Below the pieces are notes generated by a model. It saw only the letters and a list, made by a program, of their open reading frames with translations. It was not told where the DNA came from and did not search any database. Below, piece by piece: positions 1 to 8,123 of a stretch of 64,000 bases of DNA (its first letter is position 1; each line of letters begins with the position of its first letter). A program made the translations under genes and the position numbers. The DNA is from an uncultured Christensenellaceae bacterium (lineage in GTDB: Bacteria > Bacillota > Clostridia > Christensenellales > Borkfalkiaceae), in NCBI GenBank assembly GCA_910586825.1, contig CAJUJF010000003.1, positions 70,918 through 134,917 of the forward strand, written 5' to 3'.

Positions 1-521
1 CCGCCCACGTTCATGGTGATGCCCGCGATGATTCCGTCCAGCGAAAACGCCGCGGCGGAAGTCTTGCCCGCGCCGACGTCGATCGCGAACACGGGATTGG
101 ATTCGGAAAGCGGAACATCCTGCCCCAACGCGGCGAGGTACGGCGCTTCGACGAAGCCGATGCGGGCGATGCCCGCGGATTTCGACACGCGGTAATACTT
201 TTCCCGCGAAGCCGCGCTGCACGCGCACGGGACGCAGAACACCGCGTCGACCGAGCCGCGGCGGACGATCTTTCCGAGACAGTATTCCAAAAACGCGGCG
301 GCGCAGCGTTCGTTTACGATCTCGCCTTCGAACAGGGGGAAGATCACGTCGGTCATGTCGGAAGTCTTTCCGAACAGCCGTTTCGCCTCGTTTCCGAAGG
401 CGCGGATCTCGCCCGTATCCTTCTGCATCGTAACGCAGGTCGCTTCGGCAAGCACGATCCCGCTTCCGATCCGATAAATTTTCGTGACCGAAGTCCCGAA
501 ATCAATCGCAAGTTTTAACAT
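1..521 (-). CDS. mreB: MreB-like actin-family ATPase, partial (3' end off the window)
   Basis: The gene starts at 521 (ATG, preceded by GGAGGAGAT) and runs off the left edge, so about 173 N-terminal residues are visible. The start MLKLAIDFGTSVTKIY matches the phosphate-1 loop of MreB/DnaK-type ATPases (usually DLGTANT), followed by an MreB-like stretch ending in FGNEAKRLFG, and a phosphate-2-like AIDVGAGKTSAAAFS near residue 155. MreB polymers guide lateral cell-wall synthesis. It overlaps the end of maf by 20 bases, and maf-mreB is a classic Bacillota order. The sequence is divergent, so a paralogue such as Mbl is possible. Confidence 0.75.
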   Translation of the reverse strand, partial: MLKLAIDFGTSVTKIYRIGSGIVLAEATCVTMQKDTGEIRAFGNEAKRLFGKTSDMTDVIFPLFEGEIVNERCAAAFLEYCLGKIVRRGSVDAVFCVPCACSAASREKYYRVSKSAGIARIGFVEAPYLAALGQDVPLSESNPVFAIDVGAGKTSAAAFSLDGIIAGITMNVG

Positions 522-1086
522 ACGTATCTCCTCCGTACGCCCGATTCAACAGCGCGCGCACTTCTTCAAGCGGCAATCCCACGACGTTTTCGTAACTCCC
601 GTCGTACGACTTTACGAGCGGATATCCGTCCTGAATCCCGTAAGCGCCCGCCTTGTCCATCGGCAAACCGCTTTCCACGTACCGCCCGATCAGCTCTTCG
701 CTCAACGGGTAAAATTCCACCTTCGTCTCCGCCGTCTCCGCGGCGAAAAATCCCTCTCCGATCAGACACACGCCCGTGAACACCGAATGCACCTTTCCGC
801 TCAGCATCCGCAAAGTTTCGCGCGCCTCTTCCTTGCTCTTCGGCTTTCCGAGCAGATTCCCGTCCAGAGAAACCACCGTATCCGCCCCCAGCACGAAACA
901 GTCTGGAAACCGCCCGAACGCCTCCCGCGCTTTTCCGCAGGCGAGCAGTTCCGCCGTATCGCGTGCAGAAAGCCCTCTTTCGCGTTCCTCGAACGAAGAG
1001 GGCTTTACCGTAAAGTTTCCGGTTATGCGCGCAAGCAACTCCCGCCGCCGCGGCGACGCGCTTGCAAGAACAAGCTCCCGTGTCAT
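502..1086 (-). CDS. maf: Maf-family nucleoside triphosphate pyrophosphatase
   Basis: This 194-aa protein hydrolyses non-canonical or pyrimidine NTPs to the monophosphate and pyrophosphate (housecleaning; overproduction affects septation). The Maf signature LASASPRRRELL is at residues 7-18, the catalytic GADT Asp is D69, and LLGKPKS follows. The length is typical. It lies 3 bases after ppx/gppA and overlaps the mreB-like start by 20 bases, so the three genes look co-transcribed and coupled. The exact substrate (dTTP/UTP or other) cannot be read with confidence. Confidence 0.93.
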   Translation of the reverse strand: MTRELVLASASPRRRELLARITGNFTVKPSSFEERERGLSARDTAELLACGKAREAFGRFPDCFVLGADTVVSLDGNLLGKPKSKEEARETLRMLSGKVHSVFTGVCLIGEGFFAAETAETKVEFYPLSEELIGRYVESGLPMDKAGAYGIQDGYPLVKSYDGSYENVVGLPLEEVRALLNRAYGGDTYVKTCD

Positions 1087-1089
1087 CGG

Positions 1090-2604
1090 TTACAGGATTT
1101 CCAGATTCTTTTTGAACGCGCGTTTGAATTCGCCGCCCGCCGCCATCGCCTGACGGATTTCGAGCGCCGCGTCGCCGGCAAGTTCCGTCTTCATGATCAC
1201 GGAATCGCCGAGCACGTCGCAGTTAATCCCCTTGACCATGCCCTGCCCGCTGCGGTCGAGCGCTTCGCCGATGCGTAGAAGTACGCCGAGCTTCCGCACG
1301 ACGTCGAGGTCTTCGTCGGACACGATATCTTTGTATTTCGCCCATTCGGCGGGCGTCAGATCTTCCTTCCTGTGACAGCCGGCGACGAACGCCGCCAGAA
1401 CGATCTCGCGATGCGTCGCGCCGTAAATCGCCGAATTCAGGATCATATAGCGGCTGTGCTTCTGGTTGTTGTAATAGCGCACCCGCAGTCCGCAATCGTG
1501 CAGGCTCGCCGCGATTTTCAACACTTTCAGATAGACGCGCGGGAATTTATGCAGCACGCGAAGCTGTTTGAACAGCTGAATGGAGAGATGCACCACGTTT
1601 TCGACGTGCGCCATGTTGCAGTCGTAATATCTCACGAGCGTGGAGAGCGAATAGCTCAAAACGTCCGAAATCGGGCGTTCGACGGTGAGCGGAAGCGCCT
1701 GATTGAACATGATCCCCTCCCGCAGTCCGCAACCGCCGATCGTGAACGATTCGGTATGCATATAATCGGTAAACGATTTGACGATGGCGAGCGCGGCGGG
1801 CATGATGTCGGCGCGGGCGGGAGAAAGCCCGCGGATGCGCTTGCGCTTTTCCACGTCCAGAACGCGCACCATGTCGTAAATCGAACGGAAATCCTCCGTC
1901 GCGAACGTGTAATTGTGGACTACGTTGAGCGGATATTTCCGCACGATGCGGTTCATTTTGTACAGATTGCGGAACGAACCGCCCACGCCGATCATGGGCG
2001 TATCGGGATCGACCTCCGCAAGCCATTCGATTTTTTTGAACTGTTCGGTGAAAAACTCCTCGATCTTCTCCGTCTGTTCTTTGGGCGTAATGCCGTCGTC
2101 GTTGAACAGATCGGTCAGCGTCACCGCGCCGAACGCCAAGGTCGCGTAATGTAAAATACTGCGGCGGTTGTAATAAATGATCTTCGTGCTTCCGCCGCCG
2201 ATTTCGAGAATCAGCCCCTTGGGCATGTCCATCGAGTTGATCACCCCGCGGTAAACGAGGGTCGCCTCTTCCTCTTCCGACAGCACGGATACGCGGATCC
2301 CGCAGGTCGCCTGAATTTCATCGAGGAACGAGCGTTGGTTTTTCGCGCGGCGAACCGCCGCGGTCGCAACCGCGATGATGCGGTCCGCGCCGCTCGCGTC
2401 GCACAGCCGTTTGAACATTTTCAGCGTTTTGATCGTTTCCGAAACCCGTTGCGGTTTCAAAAACCCGTCGCGGTCCATATCCTGACCGAGCCGCACGCTC
2501 TCTTTCAGTTCGTCCGCAACCATAAAATGCCCGTCCCCGTCCATTTCGACGATTACGAGCCGTGCGGAATTCGAACCCAAATCAATGATCCCAATTTTTT
2601 CCAT
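1090..2604 (-). CDS. Ppx/GppA phosphatase with C-terminal HD domain
   Basis: Exopolyphosphatase/guanosine pentaphosphatase family, 504 aa. The N-terminal half is an actin-like ASKHA fold: GIIDLGSNSARLVIVEM at residues 4-20 and EIGGGSTKI near 150. The C-terminal half has an HD-type metal site (ASLHDCGLR). Members degrade polyphosphate or convert pppGpp to ppGpp in the cytoplasm; which one cannot be decided here. The start at 2604 is chosen because GGAAGG lies 8 bases upstream and homologues begin at this IGIIDLGSNS block; an in-frame start at 2643 has no such support. First gene of the ppx-maf-mreB unit. Confidence 0.9.
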   Translation of the reverse strand: MEKIGIIDLGSNSARLVIVEMDGDGHFMVADELKESVRLGQDMDRDGFLKPQRVSETIKTLKMFKRLCDASGADRIIAVATAAVRRAKNQRSFLDEIQATCGIRVSVLSEEEEATLVYRGVINSMDMPKGLILEIGGGSTKIIYYNRRSILHYATLAFGAVTLTDLFNDDGITPKEQTEKIEEFFTEQFKKIEWLAEVDPDTPMIGVGGSFRNLYKMNRIVRKYPLNVVHNYTFATEDFRSIYDMVRVLDVEKRKRIRGLSPARADIMPAALAIVKSFTDYMHTESFTIGGCGLREGIMFNQALPLTVERPISDVLSYSLSTLVRYYDCNMAHVENVVHLSIQLFKQLRVLHKFPRVYLKVLKIAASLHDCGLRVRYYNNQKHSRYMILNSAIYGATHREIVLAAFVAGCHRKEDLTPAEWAKYKDIVSDEDLDVVRKLGVLLRIGEALDRSGQGMVKGINCDVLGDSVIMKTELAGDAALEIRQAMAAGGEFKRAFKKNLEIL

Positions 2605-2687
2605 TTGTCCGATCCTTCCGTATAGTTTCGCGCCCCGAAGCAAGCATGCCGTGAGGCAAACCCATATTTTCCCCTATTTTATTTCCC

Positions 2688-2716
2688 ATTTTACCACGAA
2701 GGAAACGATTTGTCTA
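2688..2716 (-). promoter_or_regulatory. Sigma-A promoter of the ppx-maf-mreB unit
   Basis: Reading the minus strand: TAGACA (2716-2711), 17-bp spacer, TAAAAT (2693-2688). Predicted start near 2681, giving a leader of about 77 nt before the ppx ATG at 2604. Confidence 0.65.
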
Positions 2717-2773
2717 TACCCTTTTGAAAAATATTTGGCGTTTTGAAAAATTTTTTTACAAAAATGAATCGCT

Positions 2774-3160
2774 TCAAGCCCGCTTTTTTTCCGCTTTTCT
2801 GCATGCAAAAGCCGATTTGAACTGCAAAAAAGAGAGCAGGACGAGGAACGCGCCGAACCCTTTTTTCAACGCGGCGGACGGCAGCCATGCCGCCAGCAGA
2901 GATCCGAGCGCGGAAAAAACCAACGCGGGAAGAATCAACGGGATCAGCCCTTCTTTCGCGAGCAGTCCGTTTTTGGCGTGGATCCGAAGCGCGATCGCCG
3001 CCATGGGCAGAAACGCGAGCAGATTGATCCCCTGCGCCGCGCCCTGTTCCACGCCGCAGAATATCGTGAGCAAGGGGATGAGCGCCGTTCCGCCGCCCAT
3101 CCCCATTCCGCCGAGCAATCCGCCCGCGAATCCGCACAGCAAAAAGACGAGAAAACTCAT
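2774..3160 (-). CDS. TSUP (TauE/SafE-like) half-transporter, second subunit
   Basis: A 128-aa membrane protein of the TSUP family (four predicted helices), which move sulfur-containing or organic anions across the membrane; the substrate here is unknown. The glycine-rich start GGLLGGMGMGGGTALIPLL is the family's repeat motif. TSUP proteins are normally about 250 aa with two such repeats; this is one repeat. It overlaps the upstream half by 4 bases (ATGA at 3160-3157), so the two are probably made together and may form a heterodimer equal to one full transporter. Confidence 0.85.
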   Translation of the reverse strand: MSFLVFLLCGFAGGLLGGMGMGGGTALIPLLTIFCGVEQGAAQGINLLAFLPMAAIALRIHAKNGLLAKEGLIPLILPALVFSALGSLLAAWLPSAALKKGFGAFLVLLSFLQFKSAFACRKAEKKRA

Positions 3161-3516
3161 GACATCACCAGTTTCATCCCCGCGGCAAGCATGAGCGCCG
3201 CAAACAAAAACGTGACGGAAGACGCGGAAACGTGCGGCAACAGCCGCGCGCCCGCGATCCCGCCCGCGGCGACGCCGATCGAAACCGGCAGAAATACGGA
3301 CAGCGGGACCAGCCCGAACCACAGATAGACGATCCCGCTCACGATACACGCGGGCAAGATCACCGCGATCGCCGTCGCGTGCGCCCGAAGAGCGGGAAGC
3401 CCCGCCGTGCGCTCCAAAACGGGGACCGCGATCATCCCCCCGCCGCCGCCGAACAAACCGTTTGCGCCGCCCGTAAGCGCGCCGCCGACCGCATACCGCC
3501 AAAAACTTCCTTTCAT
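3157..3516 (-). CDS. TSUP (TauE/SafE-like) half-transporter, first subunit
   Basis: A 119-aa membrane protein with the first TSUP repeat: GGANGLFGGGGGMIAVPVL near residues 12-30, then about four hydrophobic segments. The start at 3516 has a GGGGGTGG ribosome site; an in-frame start at 3552 is less likely. Its stop overlaps the start of the second half (ATGA). See that entry for the split-transporter interpretation. Confidence 0.85.
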   Translation of the reverse strand: MKGSFWRYAVGGALTGGANGLFGGGGGMIAVPVLERTAGLPALRAHATAIAVILPACIVSGIVYLWFGLVPLSVFLPVSIGVAAGGIAGARLLPHVSASSVTFLFAALMLAAGMKLVMS

Positions 3517-3593
3517 AGTCCACCCCCGACGAAAACAGTTTGTGAAGAACACAAAAATTTTTCCCTTTTTTCACTGTTTTCACGCGGAATTGC

Positions 3594-3622
3594 TTGCGTA
3601 TCCAAACGTTTTATATTAAAAT
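3594..3622 (+). promoter_or_regulatory. Sigma-A promoter of the giant surface lipoprotein
   Basis: TTGCGT (3594-3599), 17-bp spacer, TAAAAT (3617-3622). The predicted start near 3629 leaves a leader of about 70 nt. Confidence 0.65.
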
Positions 3623-3699
3623 AGAATGGTATCGCTAAGAAAAACGCCAAACGGACGATGCAAATGCATTCGCGCGCCCGTTTGAAAAAAGGACGGTTT

Positions 3700-6600
3700 A
3701 TGGCTAAATTCTTTCTCAGAGGCAAATGGAAAAAACGCGCCGTGACGGCGCTTTCGATCGCGCTTTCGCTCACCTTTTCCATCGGACTTCTTTCCGCTTG
3801 CGGCGGATCGGCATCGGACAACGACGATGACGACGATGACGACGACACCGCAACCGAAACCGACACGCAGCTTCTGCAAAACGGCAACTTCGAATTTTAT
3901 TCCGACAAAGAAAAGAAGCGCGAGGACAAGCGTACTTTCCTCTATTCTCCCGCGAACTGGTCGTTCACTTCCGGTTCCCCTTCTTCCGACACGCAGTCCG
4001 GCATCGTCAACCTCGACGAATGGGACGATCTGACGACGAACAAGTACCGTCTCGTCGAAGACGACAAAGAGGAAGAAAAGGAACGCGACGCGGAAGCGGC
4101 GGACGCCGCGGCCGCGATTGCAAACGCGATCGCGCATTGGGAAGAAGCGAACATTTACGACCGCCTCGAATTTCTCGACAAATACAAAACCGAAGTGTCC
4201 GCGCTGAAAAGCGGAACGGATGAGAAGAAGCACTTCGACAAGTATAATTACTCGATCGATTTCGAAGACGTGAAAATGCTGAAAGACGCGGAGACGAACA
4301 AAAAACTCTCCACCCCGCACGCCGACGACGAATCGAAGAAAGACGAAAACCATCTCCTGATGATCCATAACCACCGCAAACAGGACAACGTTGCGGGGAC
4401 GGGACAGTATTACACTTCCGGCACCACGATCACCCTTCCGGCGGGAACCGCGGCGGAGGTCTCCGTCTCGGTCAGAACCTCCGAGCTCTACCATTACTAT
4501 TACGACGGTTCCGAGGATAACGGCGTGGAAGTCACCGCCCGCGCCGGCGCCTATATCGGCGTCACCAACACGGTGGGCGGCACGACGCTCGACCAGATGC
4601 AGATCAAAAACATCATCACCAAGGACGAATGGCAGACGTACACGCTCTATATCCGCGCCAACACGTATGCGACCAGCACCTTCCGCATCGTCCTCGGACT
4701 CGGACAAAGTACTTCCGACAACCGCTATGAAGCGGTGAACGGATTCGCGTTCTTCGACGACGTGAACTGCAAGCTGATCTCCTCCGACGAATACGATACG
4801 AGCGCGGAAAACGTGAAGACGGAACTGACGCTCGACAGCAAAAAAGGCGAAAAGCTGATCGTTTCCGAAAACAAACCGACGCAGTCCTATGCGCTCGACT
4901 TGAAAGCGGACGAAGGGTTCGAATCTTTGAACTTCGAACAGGACGGCGTGGAAATCGATCTGACTTCCGAAACTTCGGGCAGTCAGGAATACAAATCCCT
5001 GATCGGCGACAACAGAACGGACGGCACGCCGGCGGAAAGATCCAGCATCGTCGAATACACCACCGTTTCGGCGTTGCGCGCGAATCCGACCGGAAACGGA
5101 TACCTCAGCGGCATCATGAGCAAGGACTTCGATTCGGAAAAATTTCCCTTCAAAGACGAAAACCTGATCATGTTGCTTTCGACCAACGGTGCGGCGTATA
5201 CGGCGAAGCTCCCCACCGTTACCGTGCCCGCGGGCGAAAAGATGCTGTTGTCCTTCTTTGTGAAGACGAGTTCCGTCCGCACGGGCAAGACGGGCGCAAG
5301 CGCGATTCTCGTGGACGGCGAAAACGAGACCGCGATATCCGCGTTCGATTCGACGACCGTCGCGACCGTGGATATCGACGACACCCGTAAAGACATCTAC
5401 GACGGCTGGGTACAGTGCTTCTTCTTCGTGGAAAACGAGACGGAAACCGAAAAAGACTTTTACGTGAAGCTGTGCTACGGTCCCACTTCGATCGCGAGTT
5501 CCAAAACGAGCGATTATTGCGACGGATACGCCGCTTTCGCGAACTTCCAGACCGTCGACGGGGACAATTTCACGGCGACGAAGTACAATTACGCTTCCAC
5601 CGGAAACTATGCGAAAAAAGTTTCCCTGACCGGCGAAGTGACGCCCACCGAGAAATTCGCGGACGTCTCCGTCACTTCCGAAATCGAAAAAGGACTTGCG
5701 ACGCCCGTCGGCTTTACCGGCGTGCAGAGCGGCTCCGCCAACATGGTTCTGAACGGCACGACGAACCCTTCACAGGCGCAACTCAACGAAAAGGGTCTGT
5801 ATACGGGACTTTTGAACGCGAAATACGCCAAGAACTACAACGGCAAAGAATGGAGCGCGCTGATCGGCGCGAGCAGCGATCCCGCAAGCACCGACGCTTC
5901 GTGGTGGAAAAACACCTTCGGCGATAAAGACAAGCTCTCCACCGTCGCGAACCAGCCGCTTGTGATCGCGAATACGAGCAATAACGCGCAACCCGCGTAC
6001 GGGTTCTTCGCAAACCGCGCCAGCGTAAGCGCAAACAGCTATCAGAAGATCTCGATGAACGTCAAGCTTTCGGCGGGCGCGAAAGCGTATATCTATCTGA
6101 TCGACACCTCCGACACCTCCAAGCCGTTCAACGAAGTGCTGAAACCCTCCGTTCCGAAAGTGACCTACTGGTACGACGACGAAGGCAATATTTGCAGGAT
6201 CGATCCCTCGGACGAAAGTCTGAAATCGACGGCGAGCAAGCGCGCGAACATCTTGTTCGAAAAACAATCCAACGGACTGTACACGCGCGTGGGCGAGACG
6301 AACGGCACGTATTACGCGAACCTGCACAACTACGAAAAGGACGAGAACGGCAACCTCGTGAACGAGAAAGACGAAATCGTCTATTACTACGACAAAGACC
6401 GCAACGCGTTCTTCGCCTACTTCGACGAGGACAAGACGGGTTCCGCGGCGTATTCGCAGATCGTTACCAACCTTCCCACCGAATTGGAGTTCGACGGCAA
6501 GACCGAAAAGATCACCCGTTATTCTCCCGACGAAGCGCTGATTTCGAAGTTCGGCAGCGTGATCGAAGTGATCGGCACGGAAGAAACGAAGGATACCTGG

Positions 6601-7299
6601 CACGAAGTCGCGTTTTACGTGCACACGGGCAGCGCGGCGAAAAATTACCGTCTCGAAATCTGGGCGGGCGAACGCACGGATACGGAAGCGGGAATTCCGG
6701 CAAACAGCTATTACTTCTTCGATAACTACAAATCGGAAAGCGTCTCCAACTATGCGGATATTCTCGGCGAAAGAGTCGAAGAGATCAAAGACCTCCTGAA
6801 CGGAACGAAGGCGCCGGGCGAAGAAGGCTATTACGGCGAAAAGGATAACCTTCCCGACAGCTATGCCGCGTATTCCACGTTCACCTTCTACGATTCCCCG
6901 ACGTATACCAGATACGACAGCACGCTGGATACCGACAAACTGGGAGATCCGCACGGGTCGTACAAACAGTCCAAATATACGGAACAGCTGATCGCGCTCA
7001 ACTATACTTCGGAAAACGGAAAGAGCACGGAAAAATTCATCGACTACTCCGCATATAACGTGGACGTTCCCGAAGACGACCTCGGCAAAACCGACGAGGA
7101 TGAAGAAGACGAAGAGACGACTTCGACGGGAACGAACGCTTGGCTACTCATTTCCTCGGGCGTTACCGCGGGCGCGCTGATCTTCGTGATCCTCGCGGTC
7201 GTGATCCGCAGGATCGTGAAAACCGCGAAGAAGAACTCTTCCGGAAAAACCCGTGCCGCAAAACGGAGCAGGAAAAAAGCAGATCGGGAATCCGAGTAA
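3700..7299 (+). CDS. Large surface lipoprotein with C-terminal transmembrane anchor
   Basis: About 1199 aa, probably outside the membrane. A signal peptide ends in the lipobox LLSAC-GG near residue 30 and is followed by a run of eight aspartates. The body repeats a pattern seen in carbohydrate-binding jelly-roll modules: NGNFEFY near the start, then sections in which a W(Q/H)xxx(L/F)Y(I/V) strand is followed by an FFD(D/N) strand (around protein residues 310, 580 and 970). An acidic linker leads to one hydrophobic helix (WLLISSGVTAGALIFVILAV) and a basic tail of about 30 residues. Start 3700 is preferred because AAAGGACGG lies just upstream. Function unknown; glycan or polymer binding is an inference. 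Confidence 0.8.
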   Translation: MAKFFLRGKWKKRAVTALSIALSLTFSIGLLSACGGSASDNDDDDDDDDTATETDTQLLQNGNFEFYSDKEKKREDKRTFLYSPANWSFTSGSPSSDTQSGIVNLDEWDDLTTNKYRLVEDDKEEEKERDAEAADAAAAIANAIAHWEEANIYDRLEFLDKYKTEVSALKSGTDEKKHFDKYNYSIDFEDVKMLKDAETNKKLSTPHADDESKKDENHLLMIHNHRKQDNVAGTGQYYTSGTTITLPAGTAAEVSVSVRTSELYHYYYDGSEDNGVEVTARAGAYIGVTNTVGGTTLDQMQIKNIITKDEWQTYTLYIRANTYATSTFRIVLGLGQSTSDNRYEAVNGFAFFDDVNCKLISSDEYDTSAENVKTELTLDSKKGEKLIVSENKPTQSYALDLKADEGFESLNFEQDGVEIDLTSETSGSQEYKSLIGDNRTDGTPAERSSIVEYTTVSALRANPTGNGYLSGIMSKDFDSEKFPFKDENLIMLLSTNGAAYTAKLPTVTVPAGEKMLLSFFVKTSSVRTGKTGASAILVDGENETAISAFDSTTVATVDIDDTRKDIYDGWVQCFFFVENETETEKDFYVKLCYGPTSIASSKTSDYCDGYAAFANFQTVDGDNFTATKYNYASTGNYAKKVSLTGEVTPTEKFADVSVTSEIEKGLATPVGFTGVQSGSANMVLNGTTNPSQAQLNEKGLYTGLLNAKYAKNYNGKEWSALIGASSDPASTDASWWKNTFGDKDKLSTVANQPLVIANTSNNAQPAYGFFANRASVSANSYQKISMNVKLSAGAKAYIYLIDTSDTSKPFNEVLKPSVPKVTYWYDDEGNICRIDPSDESLKSTASKRANILFEKQSNGLYTRVGETNGTYYANLHNYEKDENGNLVNEKDEIVYYYDKDRNAFFAYFDEDKTGSAAYSQIVTNLPTELEFDGKTEKITRYSPDEALISKFGSVIEVIGTEETKDTWHEVAFYVHTGSAAKNYRLEIWAGERTDTEAGIPANSYYFFDNYKSESVSNYADILGERVEEIKDLLNGTKAPGEEGYYGEKDNLPDSYAAYSTFTFYDSPTYTRYDSTLDTDKLGDPHGSYKQSKYTEQLIALNYTSENGKSTEKFIDYSAYNVDVPEDDLGKTDEDEEDEETTSTGTNAWLLISSGVTAGALIFVILAVVIRRIVKTAKKNSSGKTRAAKRSRKKADRESE

Positions 7300-7338
7300 C
7301 CGATTCCCCGTCAACCGAATATTGTGCCACCGGGTACA

Positions 7339-7402
7339 GAACGTTACGGACGTTCCGCCGCATCGATAGGTCTTAGCAGATGCGGCCGGGCGTCCGTTTT
7401 TT
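7339..7402 (+). terminator. Intrinsic terminator with overlapping antiterminator, pnuC leader
   Basis: A long hairpin (GGACG 7348-7352 with CGTCC 7391-7395; CCG 7355-7357 with CGG 7387-7389; CCGCATC 7358-7364 with GATGCGG 7379-7385) is followed by six T at 7397-7402. The pnuC ribosome site starts 3 bases later. A competing 6-bp hairpin, GAACGT (7339-7344) with ACGTTC (7350-7355), uses the terminator's 5' arm and would block it. It may simply end the lipoprotein transcript or act as a pnuC attenuator. Confidence 0.7.
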
Positions 7403-7415
7403 ATGGAGGAAAATC

Positions 7416-8123
7416 ATGCGCCGGCTCAAATCCTTTTTCAAAAGCATCACCGTCTTCGAATACTGCCTCTGGGGCGCATCGGTACTTTCGATCGTTCTCT
7501 CGTTTGTCCTGTGCGGAAACAAATCGTATCTGAATCTGTGCGGCGCCCTGATCGGCGTCACGACGCTGATCTTCATTGCCAAAGGGAACGTGATCGGCAA
7601 TTTTCTCGGCATTGCGTTCGCGGTATTTTACGGCGTCATCTCTTATTTTCCGCGCTATTACGGCGAAATGATCACTTACCTTGCCATGAGCGCGCCCGCT
7701 TCGATCGCATCCGTCGTCGCCTGGTTGAAACACCCCTTTCAAGGAAAAAAGACGGAAGTCAAAATCAACCGTCTTTCGATCAAAGAATATTTGCTGGCAT
7801 TCCTGCTCTCCTGCGGCGTGACCGTCGCGTTTTACTTCATCCTCCGCGCGCTCGGCACCGCCAACCTGATTTGGAGTACCGTATCGGTACTTACCAGTTT
7901 TTACGCCGCTTACCTCAATATCCGCCGCAGTCCCGCGTACGCCCTCGCCTACTGCGCCAACGACGTCGTGCTCATGGCGCTCTGGTCGCTTCTGTCCGTT
8001 TCGGATCCCGCTTACGTGTGCATGGTCGTCTGCTTCGCGGCGTTCCTGCTCAACGACGTCTACGGGTTCGTCAGCTGGATGCGAATGCAACGCAAACAGT
8101 CCGCGACGACTGCGCAGGATTAA
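7416..8123 (+). CDS. pnuC: PnuC-family nicotinamide riboside (or related vitamin) transporter
   Basis: A 235-aa membrane protein with about seven helices, of the PnuC family, which imports nicotinamide riboside by facilitated diffusion (relatives take thiamine or riboflavin). Family-like stretches are GNVIGNFLGIAFAVFYG near residue 63 and the LLNDVYGFVSWMRM end, typical of PnuC C termini with the W-x-x-R motif. The start at 7416 follows GGAGGAAAATC. Immediately upstream is a terminator/antiterminator-like leader. With nadA 7 kb away it suggests the cell both makes and salvages NAD precursors. Confidence 0.88.
   Translation: MRRLKSFFKSITVFEYCLWGASVLSIVLSFVLCGNKSYLNLCGALIGVTTLIFIAKGNVIGNFLGIAFAVFYGVISYFPRYYGEMITYLAMSAPASIASVVAWLKHPFQGKKTEVKINRLSIKEYLLAFLLSCGVTVAFYFILRALGTANLIWSTVSVLTSFYAAYLNIRRSPAYALAYCANDVVLMALWSLLSVSDPAYVCMVVCFAAFLLNDVYGFVSWMRMQRKQSATTAQD

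Noticed and set aside
484..1278. Long arginine-rich frames opposite or across real genes (for example 264 aa on the plus strand here)
   Set aside because: They lie over the antisense of maf and ppx, lack ribosome sites, and have the Arg/His/Pro-rich composition expected of shadow frames in GC-rich DNA.
7300..7415. A known NAD+-II (pnuC motif) or other named riboswitch
   Set aside because: The bases upstream of the terminator could not be matched to any aptamer consensus I know, so only the expression platform is claimed.
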